Shown here one piece after another: positions 34,601-44,230 of a stretch of DNA of 64,000 nt. The stretch spans positions 868,001 to 932,000 of the forward strand of contig JANTQA010000023.1 in assembly GCA_027625915.1 (NCBI GenBank). The letters run 5' to 3'. Positions within the stretch are counted from its first letter, which is position 1. The number at the start of each line of letters is the position of its first letter. The position numbers and the translations under genes are program-made. The notes under the pieces were generated by a model, which did not search any database, was not told the origin of the DNA, and was given only the letters and a program-made list of their open reading frames with translations. This stretch comes from Anaeramoeba flamelloides. Lineage: Eukaryota > Metamonada > Anaeramoebidae.

Positions 34601-37331
34601 TACTTTTAAATTCTAGAAAACCTAATGGCAAACAGGAGATAATTTTGTTGAATCATCTCTCTTCAATAATAATGAATAAAAAAAAAAAAATCAAGTACTT
34701 TATAATACATATTTCCAAAGAATTAATTTTATATTCATTGTTTGCTTTCAACAACTTTAAAAAAAAAAAAAAAAATATTAAATAATATTCAAAGATATAT
34801 AATAAAAAATAAGATATATATTACCATTCATTTGCAATTCTCCATTTGACACAAGGTATCATAAAAGAATATTTCCTATTTAAGAAATTTAATATTGAAG
34901 CAAAAATTTGAGGATCATCGTATTCATCTTCATTATAAAGTTGGGTTAGGGCACTGGGCAAAACGCGTATAATTACCCAAGGTGGCCATTGGTTATGGAA
35001 AACCTTTAAATTATTGACGTTTCTTCTCCACAATTCTCTAAGTTCCGTTGAACATTGAGAAAGTTCCTTTTTAGTAAAGATAGGATATTTCAAATTATTT
35101 TTTGATGATTCACTTTTAATCTTGTTATTGTTATTGTTTTTGTTTTTATTGACTTTTTTTGAATTATTATAGCGTGTTCTTTTTGAAGATATTGGCGAAA
35201 TGATATTATTAATGTCTAAATCATCATTATTGACAAACACTCTGCATCCGTCTCTTAAAGAAAAATAATCATCAAACCAGAGAAGGGCAGGTGTGTCATT
35301 AGAAAAATATTCGATCATTTCAATATTAAAATCAATTTCATTTTTATTTGTATTTTTGTTAGTGTTTGTATTTAAATTTGTTGATTTTTTTGATTTTTCG
35401 TTAGCACAACAAATTTTGACAAAAATTTTACGAAATTCAAGATAATTTTCATATTCCACACTATAAATATTTCCAAATCCACAAAATGAAGTAATCAGCA
35501 TCACTGTAGCATAAAAAAACACATCAAAATTTTCAAATGCTTTAATTCCTGTTGTGTGGCCACATTGATTAAGCAAAGGTACTATTAAAGAAAATAAATC
35601 TAAAATTTTCCCATTAGCATCAAAAATATGAAAACATCTTGGGATTAAAACGACTGCTTGAAGAATTAAACTGGCCAGTTCTGGATCATCAGAAGCATAT
35701 TCTTGGAAATATTTGAGCATTTCGTCAACAAATAATGAATGAACTTGATACTCATTAATAACATTTTTGATTGCATTATAAAAATATGATGAATTAATTT
35801 CACTTTTTTTACATTGTTTCATTTTACTAAAAAATTTATGTAGATCATTTGGAGTGTGCATTAATGGTGAATAAGTTTTATTTTGAAATTTGTTGTTATT
35901 TGTATTTTGTTGCTTTTGCTGTTGCTTCTGTTGTTTCTGTTGTTGCTGTTGCTGATGATGATGATAAAGTTTAGACTGGCTATTTAAATGAGAAGTTTGG
36001 ATTTTGTTTAATAATTTTTCAAATGATTGGTTTGAAATCGTGTTTTGGTATTTTAATGAGTATAAAAATAAAGGAAATTGAGATAATTCTTTAATGTTTT
36101 CTAAACACTGATCAATTAAATTTGGTTGTTTTTCATTTTTGGTATTTGTTGTGTTGTTTTGCACTCTAATTTGTTCTAATTTAATTATAACTTTTGGAAT
36201 GACACAATGTAAAAATTCCGTTCTTAAATCAAATTGTGGTTGGTTATTATTCAAATCACCACCATTGTTGCCGATATTTGAATCCATTTGATGGTTGTTC
36301 TTCTGATCAGAAAATATGGGTGTGTGTGCATTCATCAATTTGTGGGTATGTGTGGAATTATTATTGTTTGTATTATTATTATTGTTATTGTTGTTGTTGT
36401 TGTTGCGGTTATTAGTGTTCTTATTTAAATTATTATTGCTGCCATTTTGTTCACTTTTTGGAAGATTGTTTGAATTGCTTTTATTATTATTTACATCGAG
36501 AAAACTTCTCGAAACCTGAATATTTCTCATTGTAGACTTGATGAGGACTTCATAAAACTGTTGATATTGGAAATTGTTTGACTCTTTAATTTTGATTAAT
36601 AATTGAACAAATGAATCAATGGAGGTTAATCTTTTTGTCATAATTTCATATTCAATTAAAAAATCCAATAAAGGCAATTTTTCCTCTTCAAAAATGTCTT
36701 GTGTTTGTAAATAAACTATGTCACAAACAGAGGTGTTTGTAATGTGGACAAAGGATTGGTTTATTAAAAAATAATTAAAAAACTTTGAAAATTTACTTTT
36801 TTTTTCCACACACCTCTGTGCTAATGTTTGAAATTCTTGAAATTCTTTTGGGTACTTTTCCTTTTGGTTCATCAAATAGACGACACTTATCTTTATTGAA
36901 AAAATTCTTTTGATTATTTTATAACAGTTTTTCGATTTATAAGGATACAAATAAGATCTGATGATTAAAATTAACAGAAATAATATAGATGGTTGATCCA
37001 ACAAATTTGTTTCTTCGGCACCCTTCGCTGGTAGCAAGGGCTTAACTAAAGAATGGATCGTCCGAAAGGTTTTTTTGTTAGACTGTTTGCAAACCAACTT
37101 CGAGAGAACGTCGCTTGAAGTAAAGAGCTCCTTTTTGATCGCCTCGATGAGATAAGATATTAACACGGGCGACGGCATTGTTAAAGAAAAAATTTGTTCT
37201 GTTAGAAAGTCACACAGCTTGCATGAAGGTTCGTCTCCAGATTGCGGCAATAACAGAGAAATGGACAAATACCAGTCCTCGCTTTTGACTCGATCATTCC
37301 AATGTTCTAATGTCAATCTACAAAGATCCAT
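28292..37331 (-). CDS. Mediator complex subunit, MED24/MED5(MED33)-like
   Basis: Model: complement(join(28292..29234,34825..37331)), 1149 aa. Exon 1 ends GAATG before donor GTAATA and exon 2 starts after AATATAG with G ATC CCA. The phase-2 joint restores a Trp codon and the frame stays open to TAA at 28292. The N-terminus follows human MED24 as I recall it: LEHWNDRVKSEDW (human ILQAWKERWSDYQW), then PSPVLISYLIEAI (human PLILSYLKYAI) and SSDVLSKL (human SSVLTAI). A mid-region helix DVFFYATVMLITSF matches DISFLMLCHV, and the last residues (SLIISLFDL..RDFLLKII) recall the MED24 C-terminus. Asn-rich tracts lie near residues 280-340, with a His/Gln tract near 460-480. It would be a tail-module scaffold in the nucleus. 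Exon 2 alone is not recognisable; its assignment rests on splice phase and position. Confidence 0.6.
30340..31022. repeat. AT-rich repeat S, copy 1
   Basis: Same-orientation relative of 61247-61830: TTGTTTATATT.TGATTTTT, TTTTAAAACAGTTTTCTATCAA, AATATAACATGTTACAAA, AATATTTTAATGAGTTTCT and the end CACCTC.ATA.AACA. The word ATAACATGTTAT (palindromic) recurs in both copies. No ORF. Confidence 0.6.
31024..31577. mobile_element. GGGCCC-ended TIR element, family Z, copy 2
   Basis: 554 bp, inverted relative to copy 1 at 27180. It starts TAAACTCTTTTTCAGTCAAA then GGGGCCCAG and ends TACCCTTTGAGTGAAATGGA then GTTTA. It is flanked by ATATA on both sides, consistent with a TA target. The second GGGCCC has decayed to GTACCC. 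Lies in the MED24-like intron. Confidence 0.75.
31576..31608. repeat. (TA)n microsatellite
   Basis: About 16 TA units separating element Z copy 2 from element W. Confidence 0.95.
31609..33102. mobile_element. TIR element W with possible mariner transposase relic
   Basis: 1494 bp bounded by CCCTTAGCACCCCGGATTTG then CCTAAA on the left and TTTTTAGGTTATTTGGGGTG then CTAAGGG on the right. ATATATAT flanks both sides. Near 32750 an internal copy of the end (GGGGTGCAAAGGGCCCC) suggests a nested or truncated relative. On the minus strand, 32301-32600 reads a DLANSSSQ segment and, after a frameshift, a Lys/Ile-rich tail with NNIVELETIYHNLFNKIW. This is reminiscent of the Tc1/mariner NSPDLNPIEN region and C-terminus. 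The transposase reading is tentative; the terminal inverted repeat is clear. Confidence 0.6.
34020..34690 (+). repeat. palindromic family P, copy 2 (multi-hairpin)
   Basis: Head AAAAGTGTCGTCAAGTGCTG then TAGAGTACCTAG. Three hairpins of module M1 follow (34131-34202, 34372-34442, 34555-34625), each CTTTTCCAGAATT(C/T)AAAAGA..TCTTTTAAATTCT(G/A)GAAAA. Between them are an M2 spacer (GTTTTATTTGTGAAGTGTTC) and an M3 hairpin built on AAATAAACCGAAAATT/AAATTTTCGGTTTATTTC. Tail AAACAGGAGATAATTTTGTT then GAATCATC, and an A-rich end. Modules are separated by GCTAAC or CCTAAT words. It lies just inside the 5' end of the giant MED24-like intron. Confidence 0.75.
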
Positions 37332-38029
37332 ATTTTGTTATTGCAAAAAGTAATTCGATCCTCTAAAAGAATTCAAGAAGCAAATTTTAAAAGGAAAAGA
37401 ATAAAAAGTCTTTTTGCTTGTCAAGTTTCAAAATAAAAAACTCTGAAATGGCAAGAAAAAGAGAGAACAATTAAAAATAAAAAAAAATAAATTAAAAGTG
37501 CTCGGTGAAAATGATTGACGGGATGGTTGACAATCAGAAATACGAACAAAGAATACTTGTTTTAAAAAGTAAGTAAAAGTCTTGTTTTATTTGCAGATTC
37601 ATTCTATGTTTGGAAAGATTTTTGAAATCAACTTTTTTTTCTTTGGAGTAATTTCTTATCACTTAGAGCTCTGCTATTAAAGTGGGATATTCTTTAGTTG
37701 AAACTGTATTAGTGAACAATCATTCAACTCTCTCTAAAATTTAATTTCAAACAACAAGATATGATGTAGATTTCATCAACCAAATAAGGGTATTTGATTT
37801 GGTAAAAAAAAATATTTCAAGTTTTTCAGAAACGAAAATCTACACTTCAGACGATTGAAATAAAAAATTGAAGACTTTATTATTTGAAAATTCCTTTTCT
37901 TAAATTTATTTCAAGATTTAAATTCACTTATTAACATTAACATATTTTTTCTAAAAGTTGAATGTATTTGTACTTTTTATTGATCAATCTTTATTATGAA
38001 TACTTTAAAAAATTATTCTATTTATGAAT
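37332..38029. other. 5' flank of the MED24-like gene
   Basis: AT-rich; no gene is recognised on the + strand. It should contain the promoter of the minus-strand Mediator gene. Confidence 0.4.
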
Positions 38030-38790
38030 ACATGGTTTTGGGACTTTTTCTCAAAAACATCAGTTTGGATTTTACAAATATTCGGAAAATAGAATTACAG
38101 TTTTTGATTTTATAGTATGAAAATCAACTAATAAAAAATAGAATAGAAAAAAAAAAAATTTCTCTTTTTACAATAGATATATAAAAACATTTAGACTCTA
38201 TAAACCATTAACTTGTTTATGACACAATTAAAAATTGTTATAAAAAATGAAATGAGTAAAAAAATATATACTTGTTGTTTATCCATAAGAAGGAATTAGT
38301 TTTTATCAATAAGATCTATAATCTATTTTATTATTTATATTTATTCCAAATTTTTTATTGTTAAAAATCAAATCACTGACAATACATGTTCAGATGTTTG
38401 TAGATTATTTGATATTAATTCTGAATGGATCATTGAAATAAATAAATTATCAATTAAAAAAATATTCAACTTTATTGGGACTTGGAATGAATATATATAA
38501 TGATAAATTTTCAAAAAAACTTGAATTCCAAAAAAAATTTTTATTTCTTGTGTTTTGGTTAAACAAAAATATTCCTTTACAATTTAATTTAGATAGATTT
38601 AAGACCATTTTTAAAAAAACTGAGCCATATCCAAAGGACAAAATAATTTCTCTAATCGATTAAATAGTCAGTTTTTTAGAGGTTCGTCTAATATATATAG
38701 TTCTAAATCAATATCTAATAAAGTAGCCAATTTCATTTGATCTATAGTTGTTCAAATATTAAGAACTCTTTATTAAAACAACTTAGGGTG
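38030..38790 (+). pseudogene. LINE reverse-transcriptase relic
   Basis: Aligns with ORF2 of the LINE at 24600-25200. TTTACAATAGATATA (TIDI) and TTTAGACTCTATAAACCATT (fragment of FDSIHHSL) come first. FVDYLILILNGSL replaces FADDLILLMKGSL, so the catalytic Asp pair is lost. The segment near 38470-38660 (LGLGMNIYNDKF, FLVFWLNKNI, FNLDRFK) matches GMNPNDDK, LGIWLDKK and FNLDKVK. Many stops and indels are present. Confidence 0.75.
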
Positions 38791-38999
38791 GCGATCAAAA
38801 AAAATCTACATAAAAGTTAATAACCACCAGCCCTTTCAACACTTGTGAGACAAAAAAACTTTTCACTAAAGTTTTTACTTTTTTCTATTATTTTTTGAAT
38901 TTCTTTCCTTTCTTGCTTTTCTTTCTCTTTTTCTTGTATTAGTTTAGAAATAACTTATTCTTTTCATTTTTAAAAGAAAAGATATCATCTGAACTGTAA

Positions 39000-39850
39000 T
39001 ACTGCATACATTACAGTAAGGATAAAAGGCCCTAAATACAATTTTACTCCTCCTGTTTCAGAAGAAGTGTCGTCAAGTGCTTTCGAGTACCTAGGTTTTC
39101 TTGAGGTTTTCTATTTTATTTGTGAAGTGTTCTAGGTTTTTTTTGCTTTTTGAAATAAACAGAAAATTTTAATAAATTTTCGGTTTATTTCGAAAAGTAA
39201 AAAAGCCTAACGAAAATCTATTGATTTTCCAAATAAATAGAAAACCTGAAAAAAACCTAGAACACTTCACAAATAAAACAGAAAACTCAAAAAAACCTAA
39301 CGAAAATCAATATATTTTACTAATCAAATAGAAAACTCAAAAAAACCTAACAAAAATCTATTGATTTTACCAATAAAATAGAAAACTCAAAAAAACCTAG
39401 AACACTTCACAAATAAAATAGAAAACTGAAAAAAAAACCTGCTGTTAATCAATAGATTTTCCAAATAAATAGAAAAATCAAAAATGCCTAACGAAAATCT
39501 ATCGGTTGTCCAAATAAATAGAAAACTCGGGAAAAGCTAAAGGGTTTTTTTTAAAAATAAGAGAAAGATAAAGAAAATTTTAGAAATTTTCTTTTTATTT
39601 CTCAAATTAAAAAAAAAGTTAACAGCAATTTTCCAGGATTTGAAATAATTTAGTAAAATCAAATATTTTACTCAATTCTTTCAAATCCTGGAAAACCTAA
39701 AAACAGTGAATGATTTTTAATTTGGTCAGGTAAATGATATTATGATTTTGTACTTAATATTTTTATTGTTTTTCTTCTTTTCTTTTTAATTTGGTAAATT
39801 TTCTTTGACTATTCATTACTTTCAATAAATAAATAAATAAATAAATAAAT
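39000..39850 (+). repeat. palindromic family P, copy 3 (longest array)
   Basis: Head GAAGAAGTGTCGTCAAGTGC then TTTCGAGTACCTAGG at about 39060. It continues as an M2 spacer (TATTTTATTTGTGAAGTGTT), an M3 hairpin (TTTTTGAAATAAACAGAAAA/TTCGGTTTATTTCGAAAA) and about five M4 units (AACGAAAATCTATTGATTTT then CCAAATAAATAGAAAACTC). M2 also recurs inverted (CCTAGAACACTTCACAAAT). A further M3-like hairpin comes near 39550-39610 and an M1 hairpin at 39630-39700 (TTTTCCAGGATTTGAAA/TTTCAAATCCTGGAAAA). Nearly every unit begins or ends with CCTA(A/G). It ends near an (AAAT)n run at 39825-39850. Confidence 0.75.
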
Positions 39851-41179
39851 TTAATAGCAAAATCAAAAAAAAATTTATCACATCTTGAAATCGGAAAATG
39901 AAGCCAAAATCTGATAACTACCAAACCAAACTTACTTTTAATTCTATTTACCGAAATGAATTATTGTTTTAAAAAGTCTGATCCATTTTAAATATTTTTA
40001 AAAAGTTAAAAATCTAACATATTTCCCAAATTATTTAAAAAACAATTATTTTCTTTGAAAGAAGATTGAAATCTTAATATCTGTAAGGAAGTAAGAAAAA
40101 TACATTAAAAATGAAACCACTAAGTTTTCAAATAGCACAGTTTAAAAAATCTACTTGGTTTAAAAAAAAAATTACAATACTTATTTTAAACTTGAAAAAA
40201 ATATCATTTCTTGATTCAAAGAAAAGTTCAAATGAATTTTTACTCTTTATTGGATAAAAAAAATCCAGAAAAATAGAACCAAGCAATCAAATAAAAAAAT
40301 CTCTCAAAATACTTTTTTAGAACATGGAAAATTCAACTTTTAATCTGAAGTAATAATTTTGAATTTGATTATTTATAGTCAATAATTAATAACCCAATCT
40401 TATTTTTTTAAGTGAGTTATTAACAACACAAAGATTAAATGTATTAATAGACTTTACAATTATTTCTATATTTTTTTTAAGATTTTCACAAAAATACAAT
40501 GAATTCATATTAATAAATCTAATAAAAAAAATAATAATAGATATTATCAAATAGCTGATTTTAATACAATCAGTTCATTGTTTTTACTCTTAATATTTGA
40601 AAAGGGGTATAGCATAATCTTTTGATTTCCAAAGAAATGTAATAAATATCTTTAGAATAAAATAGATGTTCAATTTTTTTAAATCTTTAAGGATTAAATA
40701 TTTGGTTTATTTTTCTGGTTTTTTTAAAATAAGATAAAAGAAGAATTGGTTATTTGTTCATTCAGACTCTCAGAAATTACTCAAAGTGAGATTACTTCAA
40801 AAAAAATTTTTTTTAAACCAATTTTTCAATTTTTTGATTTCATCCAAGAACTATTCCAATAAAAAAGGATCTAGATCTTTTGTCAGAAAATTTAATTTGG
40901 GAAAAATGATTCATTGAAAAATGATTATGAATTTCTTGCTAGTTGACAAATTTTTTTTTTTCAAATTTGATCAAAAAATAATACAAAAAAGTATCAGATC
41001 TTTTGACTGAAAATATAATTGTGTAAAAAGTAACTCTTTTAAAAATGATACATAATCTAGCTAAAGTTTCTAAATTAAGTCGTATATCGGGGTTTTTAGT
41101 ATCCGTGTGTAAGCATTTACTCTATTACCATTGGGGGGGGGGGTAGGAGTGACTAAATGAGAGTTATTAATCCCTTTAA
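39851..41179. other. intergenic AT-rich DNA, no gene seen
   Basis: No ORF above background and no repeat relationship recognised. A run of ten G near 41133-41142 is unusual in such AT-rich DNA. Confidence 0.4.
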
Positions 41180-41370
41180 TAATTTTTTACTTTAGATCTG
41201 AAATTGAATTTTTTTGAAAAATTTTTAAAAAAAAATTTTTTATTTTGTTGATTTTTTACAAAATATGTAATTTTTCAAAAAAAATGTCTGAAAGTTCTTC
41301 AAAAAAAAAATTTTAAGAATGGTATTTCAAAATTATTATGCACAATAGTTCAATAAAGTTCTAAGGAACC

Positions 41371-41378
41371 AAAAAAAA
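41371..41378 (-). terminator. RNA polymerase III oligo-T terminator
   Basis: Eight T on the minus strand, starting two bases after the tRNA 3' end (A run on the + strand). Confidence 0.8.
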
Positions 41379-41379
41379 T

Positions 41380-41458
41380 TGCTAACGACAGGATTCGAAC
41401 CTGCGCTCCGAAGAAACAGTCCCTTAAACTGCCGCCTTAACCACTCGGCCACGTTAGC
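41380..41458 (-). tRNA. tRNA-Leu (anticodon AAG), copy 1
   Basis: Reading the minus strand: acceptor stem GCTAACG/CGTTAGC with discriminator A, and D-arm GGCCGAGTGGTTAAGGC (A box TGGCCGAGTGG). The anticodon stem GCAGT/ACTGT closes the loop TTAAGGG, giving anticodon AAG. A variable arm with a TTCGG turn comes next, then T-arm GCAGG-TTCGAAT-CCTGT (B box GGTTCGAATCC). The extended variable arm fits the type II Leu class. No intron and no encoded CCA. The AAG anticodon (usually modified to inosine) would read CUU and related Leu codons. Confidence 0.93.
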
Positions 41459-42189
41459 TTGTGAAAAAGTGTCATTTTAATTTTATTAGTATTACATTTT
41501 ATATAATGTCTATTTTTTTAAATAATTTTTACTCTAATTTTAATATTCAAACAATTATTCTTCTAATAATAATAATTTTAAATAATCAATCCAACAAGAT
41601 ATCGAACATTCACAATTAAATATCATACATCTCGTAACATATAATCATAAAATACAAACTCTAACAATCATCTATATATAATAATTCAAAAAGCACAAAT
41701 ATATTATCATGATCTCAAATCTTTTTCAAATTTTTCAAACAAAAATAGTAAAACCATTTCAAAAACAATTAAAAATCATATTTTTAGAGATTTTTTAAGG
41801 CACACTCAAATTTACTGAAAATTCAATTCAAGAACTTATAAAAAAAGTCGCCCTGTAAGGGGGGTATATGTCGAAATATTGTGAATGATACAATTTGTTA
41901 CTTGGGATACAGAAAAAGTATTTCTAAAACCAATTTTTATTTTTTTATTTTATTGTGGCCTATTTTGAGCAAAACCCATTTTCTTAAATGAAAGTTATTT
42001 ATTTTAAAAGACTAATTGTTGGTATGAATATATATTGGAATTTTATGTTTTATCATGGAATGGAATTGTTTTTCTCTTTTATTCTATTTTATTTGTTTTT
42101 TAAATAATTTTCAATTGAAGCTTTCGATTTTTTTTTTGAATTTTCTTTTTGTGGGTTTGTGGATGTGTTTCAAATTCAAGTTTGTATCA

Positions 42190-42430
42190 ATCTTTAAACC
42201 ACACTACCAACATTTTTTTATCATCCTTGTAATCCAATAATACCTGGGGAAATTTATCAGTTTGGGGAATTTAAAATTTTATATTACCAACTTGTGAATG
42301 GTCTGTTGACAATGTCAGATAATAGCCATTCATTATTCTACTCTGAACAGTGTATTCTAGTTTCTCATAGGATACCTTCGAAAAAATCAAGTTTTATCAA
42401 AATAAGGCGGGCTTTGGTTTTCAGATAACT
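42190..42430 (+). pseudogene. unrecognised decayed coding patch
   Basis: One frame is open for about 75 codons without an ATG at its head and looks more protein-like than its surroundings, with higher GC. It contains HPCNPIIPGEIYQFGEFKI, then YYQLVNGLLTMSDNSHSLF and CILVSHRIPSKKSSFIKIRR, and stops at 42427. Later fragments (FRFQIIAPEFLYK near 42555) are in other frames. It could be an exon of an unrecognised gene or the relic of a captured or transposon gene. It lies between the two tRNA-bearing duplications. Function unknown. Confidence 0.3.
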
Positions 42431-43109
42431 ATTTACAACTTGGAATCGGATCAAAAAAATTTAATGGTTATTCTGGATCTCAAGAGATAACGAGAATAAT
42501 TCATAATATTTTGAAATAAATCCACAAGTCAGATATATTTAGGTTAATCCTTTTAGATTTCAAATTATTGCTCCTGAGTTTCTCTATAAATAAAATTTCA
42601 TAAATTCCTCTTTTTTTTTTCTTTATTCGCCATTTATCTTCAAGACAATTTCAGAAAATCAACAATTATCAGTACTTTAGAATAACAGTTTTTTTGAGAC
42701 GCTAATATTGTTTCGTTTTTTTATGTGAATTGAGATTATAAATTAAGACACAAAAAAGCATGTAATCATAAATTAACAAAGTATTAATTGTTTTCCTTAT
42801 TTCTTCAGTTCCCAGAAATCCAGGTTCATCCCACATTCGTTTGATTTAATATTTCACTAATGGTTGGGTATAATTAAAATTCTTTGATGAATTAAGAGTC
42901 CGTTAAGAAGATCTCTTAATTAATTTTTTACTTTAGATCTGAAATTGAATTTTTTTGAAAAATTTTTAAAAAAAAATTTTTTATTTTGTTGAATTTTTAC
43001 AAAATGTTATTTTTCAAAAAAATATCTAAAATGTCTTCAAAAAAAAAATTTTAAGAATGGTATTTCAAAATTATTATGCACAATAGTTCAAATAAAGTTC
43101 TAAGGAACC

Positions 43110-43119
43110 AAAAAAAAAA
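43110..43119 (-). terminator. RNA polymerase III oligo-T terminator
   Basis: Ten T on the minus strand just past the 3' end of the second tRNA-Leu. Confidence 0.8.
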
Positions 43120-43120
43120 T

Positions 43121-43199
43121 TGCTAACGACAGGATTCGAACCTGCGCTCCGAAGAAACAGTCCCTTAAACTGCCGCCTTAACCACTCGGCCACGTTAGC
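43121..43199 (-). tRNA. tRNA-Leu (anticodon AAG), copy 2
   Basis: Identical in sequence to the gene at 41380-41458, with the same stems, anticodon loop TTAAGGG and A/B boxes. The 79-base gene has no change between copies although the flanking duplicated DNA has some. This suggests either a recent duplication or selection on both copies. Confidence 0.93.
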
Positions 43200-43289
43200 T
43201 TGTGAAAAAGTGTCATTTTAATTTTATTAGTATTTAAATTATACCAATTTTACAATAACTTTACTAATCTCCAATTCTCAAAATACATT

Positions 43290-43935
43290 GCAAAATTTTC
43301 TATTTCTGAAAAACACTCACGAAATAACCTTAATTATATGTAAAAAAATCTTATAAATTTTCTACAACTTTATTAGATATTACTCAGAATTGAAAAAACA
43401 AAAATATATTACTAATATTTTATTTATTATCAATTGTAAAATTATTGAAATTTTTAATTGACTTAGTAGAGATCTTTTTTGAATGTATTTTTTTTTGAAA
43501 TAATCTAAAAAGAAACATATTTTTCAATTTCAAAATAGCACAAAATATCTCTTTAAAAAGATATTGCAAAATTAAATCTATAAACAGCTTTTTTATCTGG
43601 CTTATGGGATATTTTTTATCATTTTGTTGCTTTTTATGTGTTTGAGATTGAATATATGGTACCTGTTTTTATCACAAATTGTTAACATTTATTCTTTTTT
43701 CTTCCTGAGTGTTCAAGCTAAAGTTCGTTCATTTCAACTTATGTCAAAAAAAAAAAAATACTACAAAAACGGTGTTTTTGTCTAAAGTTGGGAATTTTGA
43801 AAAAGGGGGGTTCGGATTTTAATTAGTTTAGCCAACTGTATTTTCTTAATCACAAAAATGAAATAACTTTGAAAAAATATTTTATAAAAGATGTATAACT
43901 GAAATCGAATGTCGATTCTTGGCTAACGTTAATTT
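43290..43935. repeat. dispersed repeat G, copy 2
   Basis: Same-orientation relative of 7500-8105 in the CPSF2 intron; see the shared words listed there. It starts about 55 bp after the tRNA-bearing duplication. Confidence 0.6.
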
Positions 43936-44230
43936 TCAAAATTTATTTTTACCGTTTATTGTAACATTTACACTCTTTTTGTCAAATAAAACCAAAACAT
44001 GATTTTAGTGAAGATCTATCTTCGAGGTTTCTTATTAATATTATTTTTCAAAGAGTTGTATTTTCTAAACGGTAGAAGACTGCTGAATATGAATAAGTAC
44101 TACACAACTTCTTTCAAAACTCAACACAATCAGGAAAATATATACCTGGTTCCCGACTGATAAATTTATATCAATGTTATAAAATTCTTGATCAATTTTG
44201 ATTTTGGTAATATATTTACCTTAGGAGCTT

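Larger units (their letters stand above)
29235..34824 (-). other. giant intron of the MED24-like gene (5590 bp)
   Basis: Donor GTAATA and acceptor AATATAG on the minus strand, phase 2. It contains repeat S1, element Z copy 2, a (TA)n tract, element W and palindromic element P copy 2. The stretches 29235-30339 and 33103-34019 show only AT-rich DNA with isolated short ORFs. If the splice is wrong, exon 1 would instead end at the immediate TAA (34821-34823). Confidence 0.65.
41180..41493. repeat. 314 bp duplicated segment carrying tRNA-Leu, copy 1
   Basis: Nearly identical to 42921-43234 in the same orientation, from TAATTTTTTACTTTAGATCT to AATTTTATTAGTATT. Differences are a few single-base indels and substitutions in the 180 bp upstream in + coordinates (that is, 3' of the tRNA). 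Flanks outside these borders do not match. Confidence 0.9.
42921..43234. repeat. 314 bp duplicated segment carrying tRNA-Leu, copy 2
   Basis: Partner of 41180-41493. It is followed almost directly by repeat G copy 2, so its right border coincides with the beginning of another dispersed repeat. Confidence 0.9.

Noticed and set aside
36316-36519. + strand ORF rich in Leu/Val
   Set aside because: It is the antisense shadow of the Asn-rich tract in the MED24-like exon (AAT/AAC codons read in reverse).
39060-39720. CRISPR-like array
   Set aside because: The repeated units are palindromic hairpin modules of varying size without constant-length unique spacers; the context is eukaryotic.
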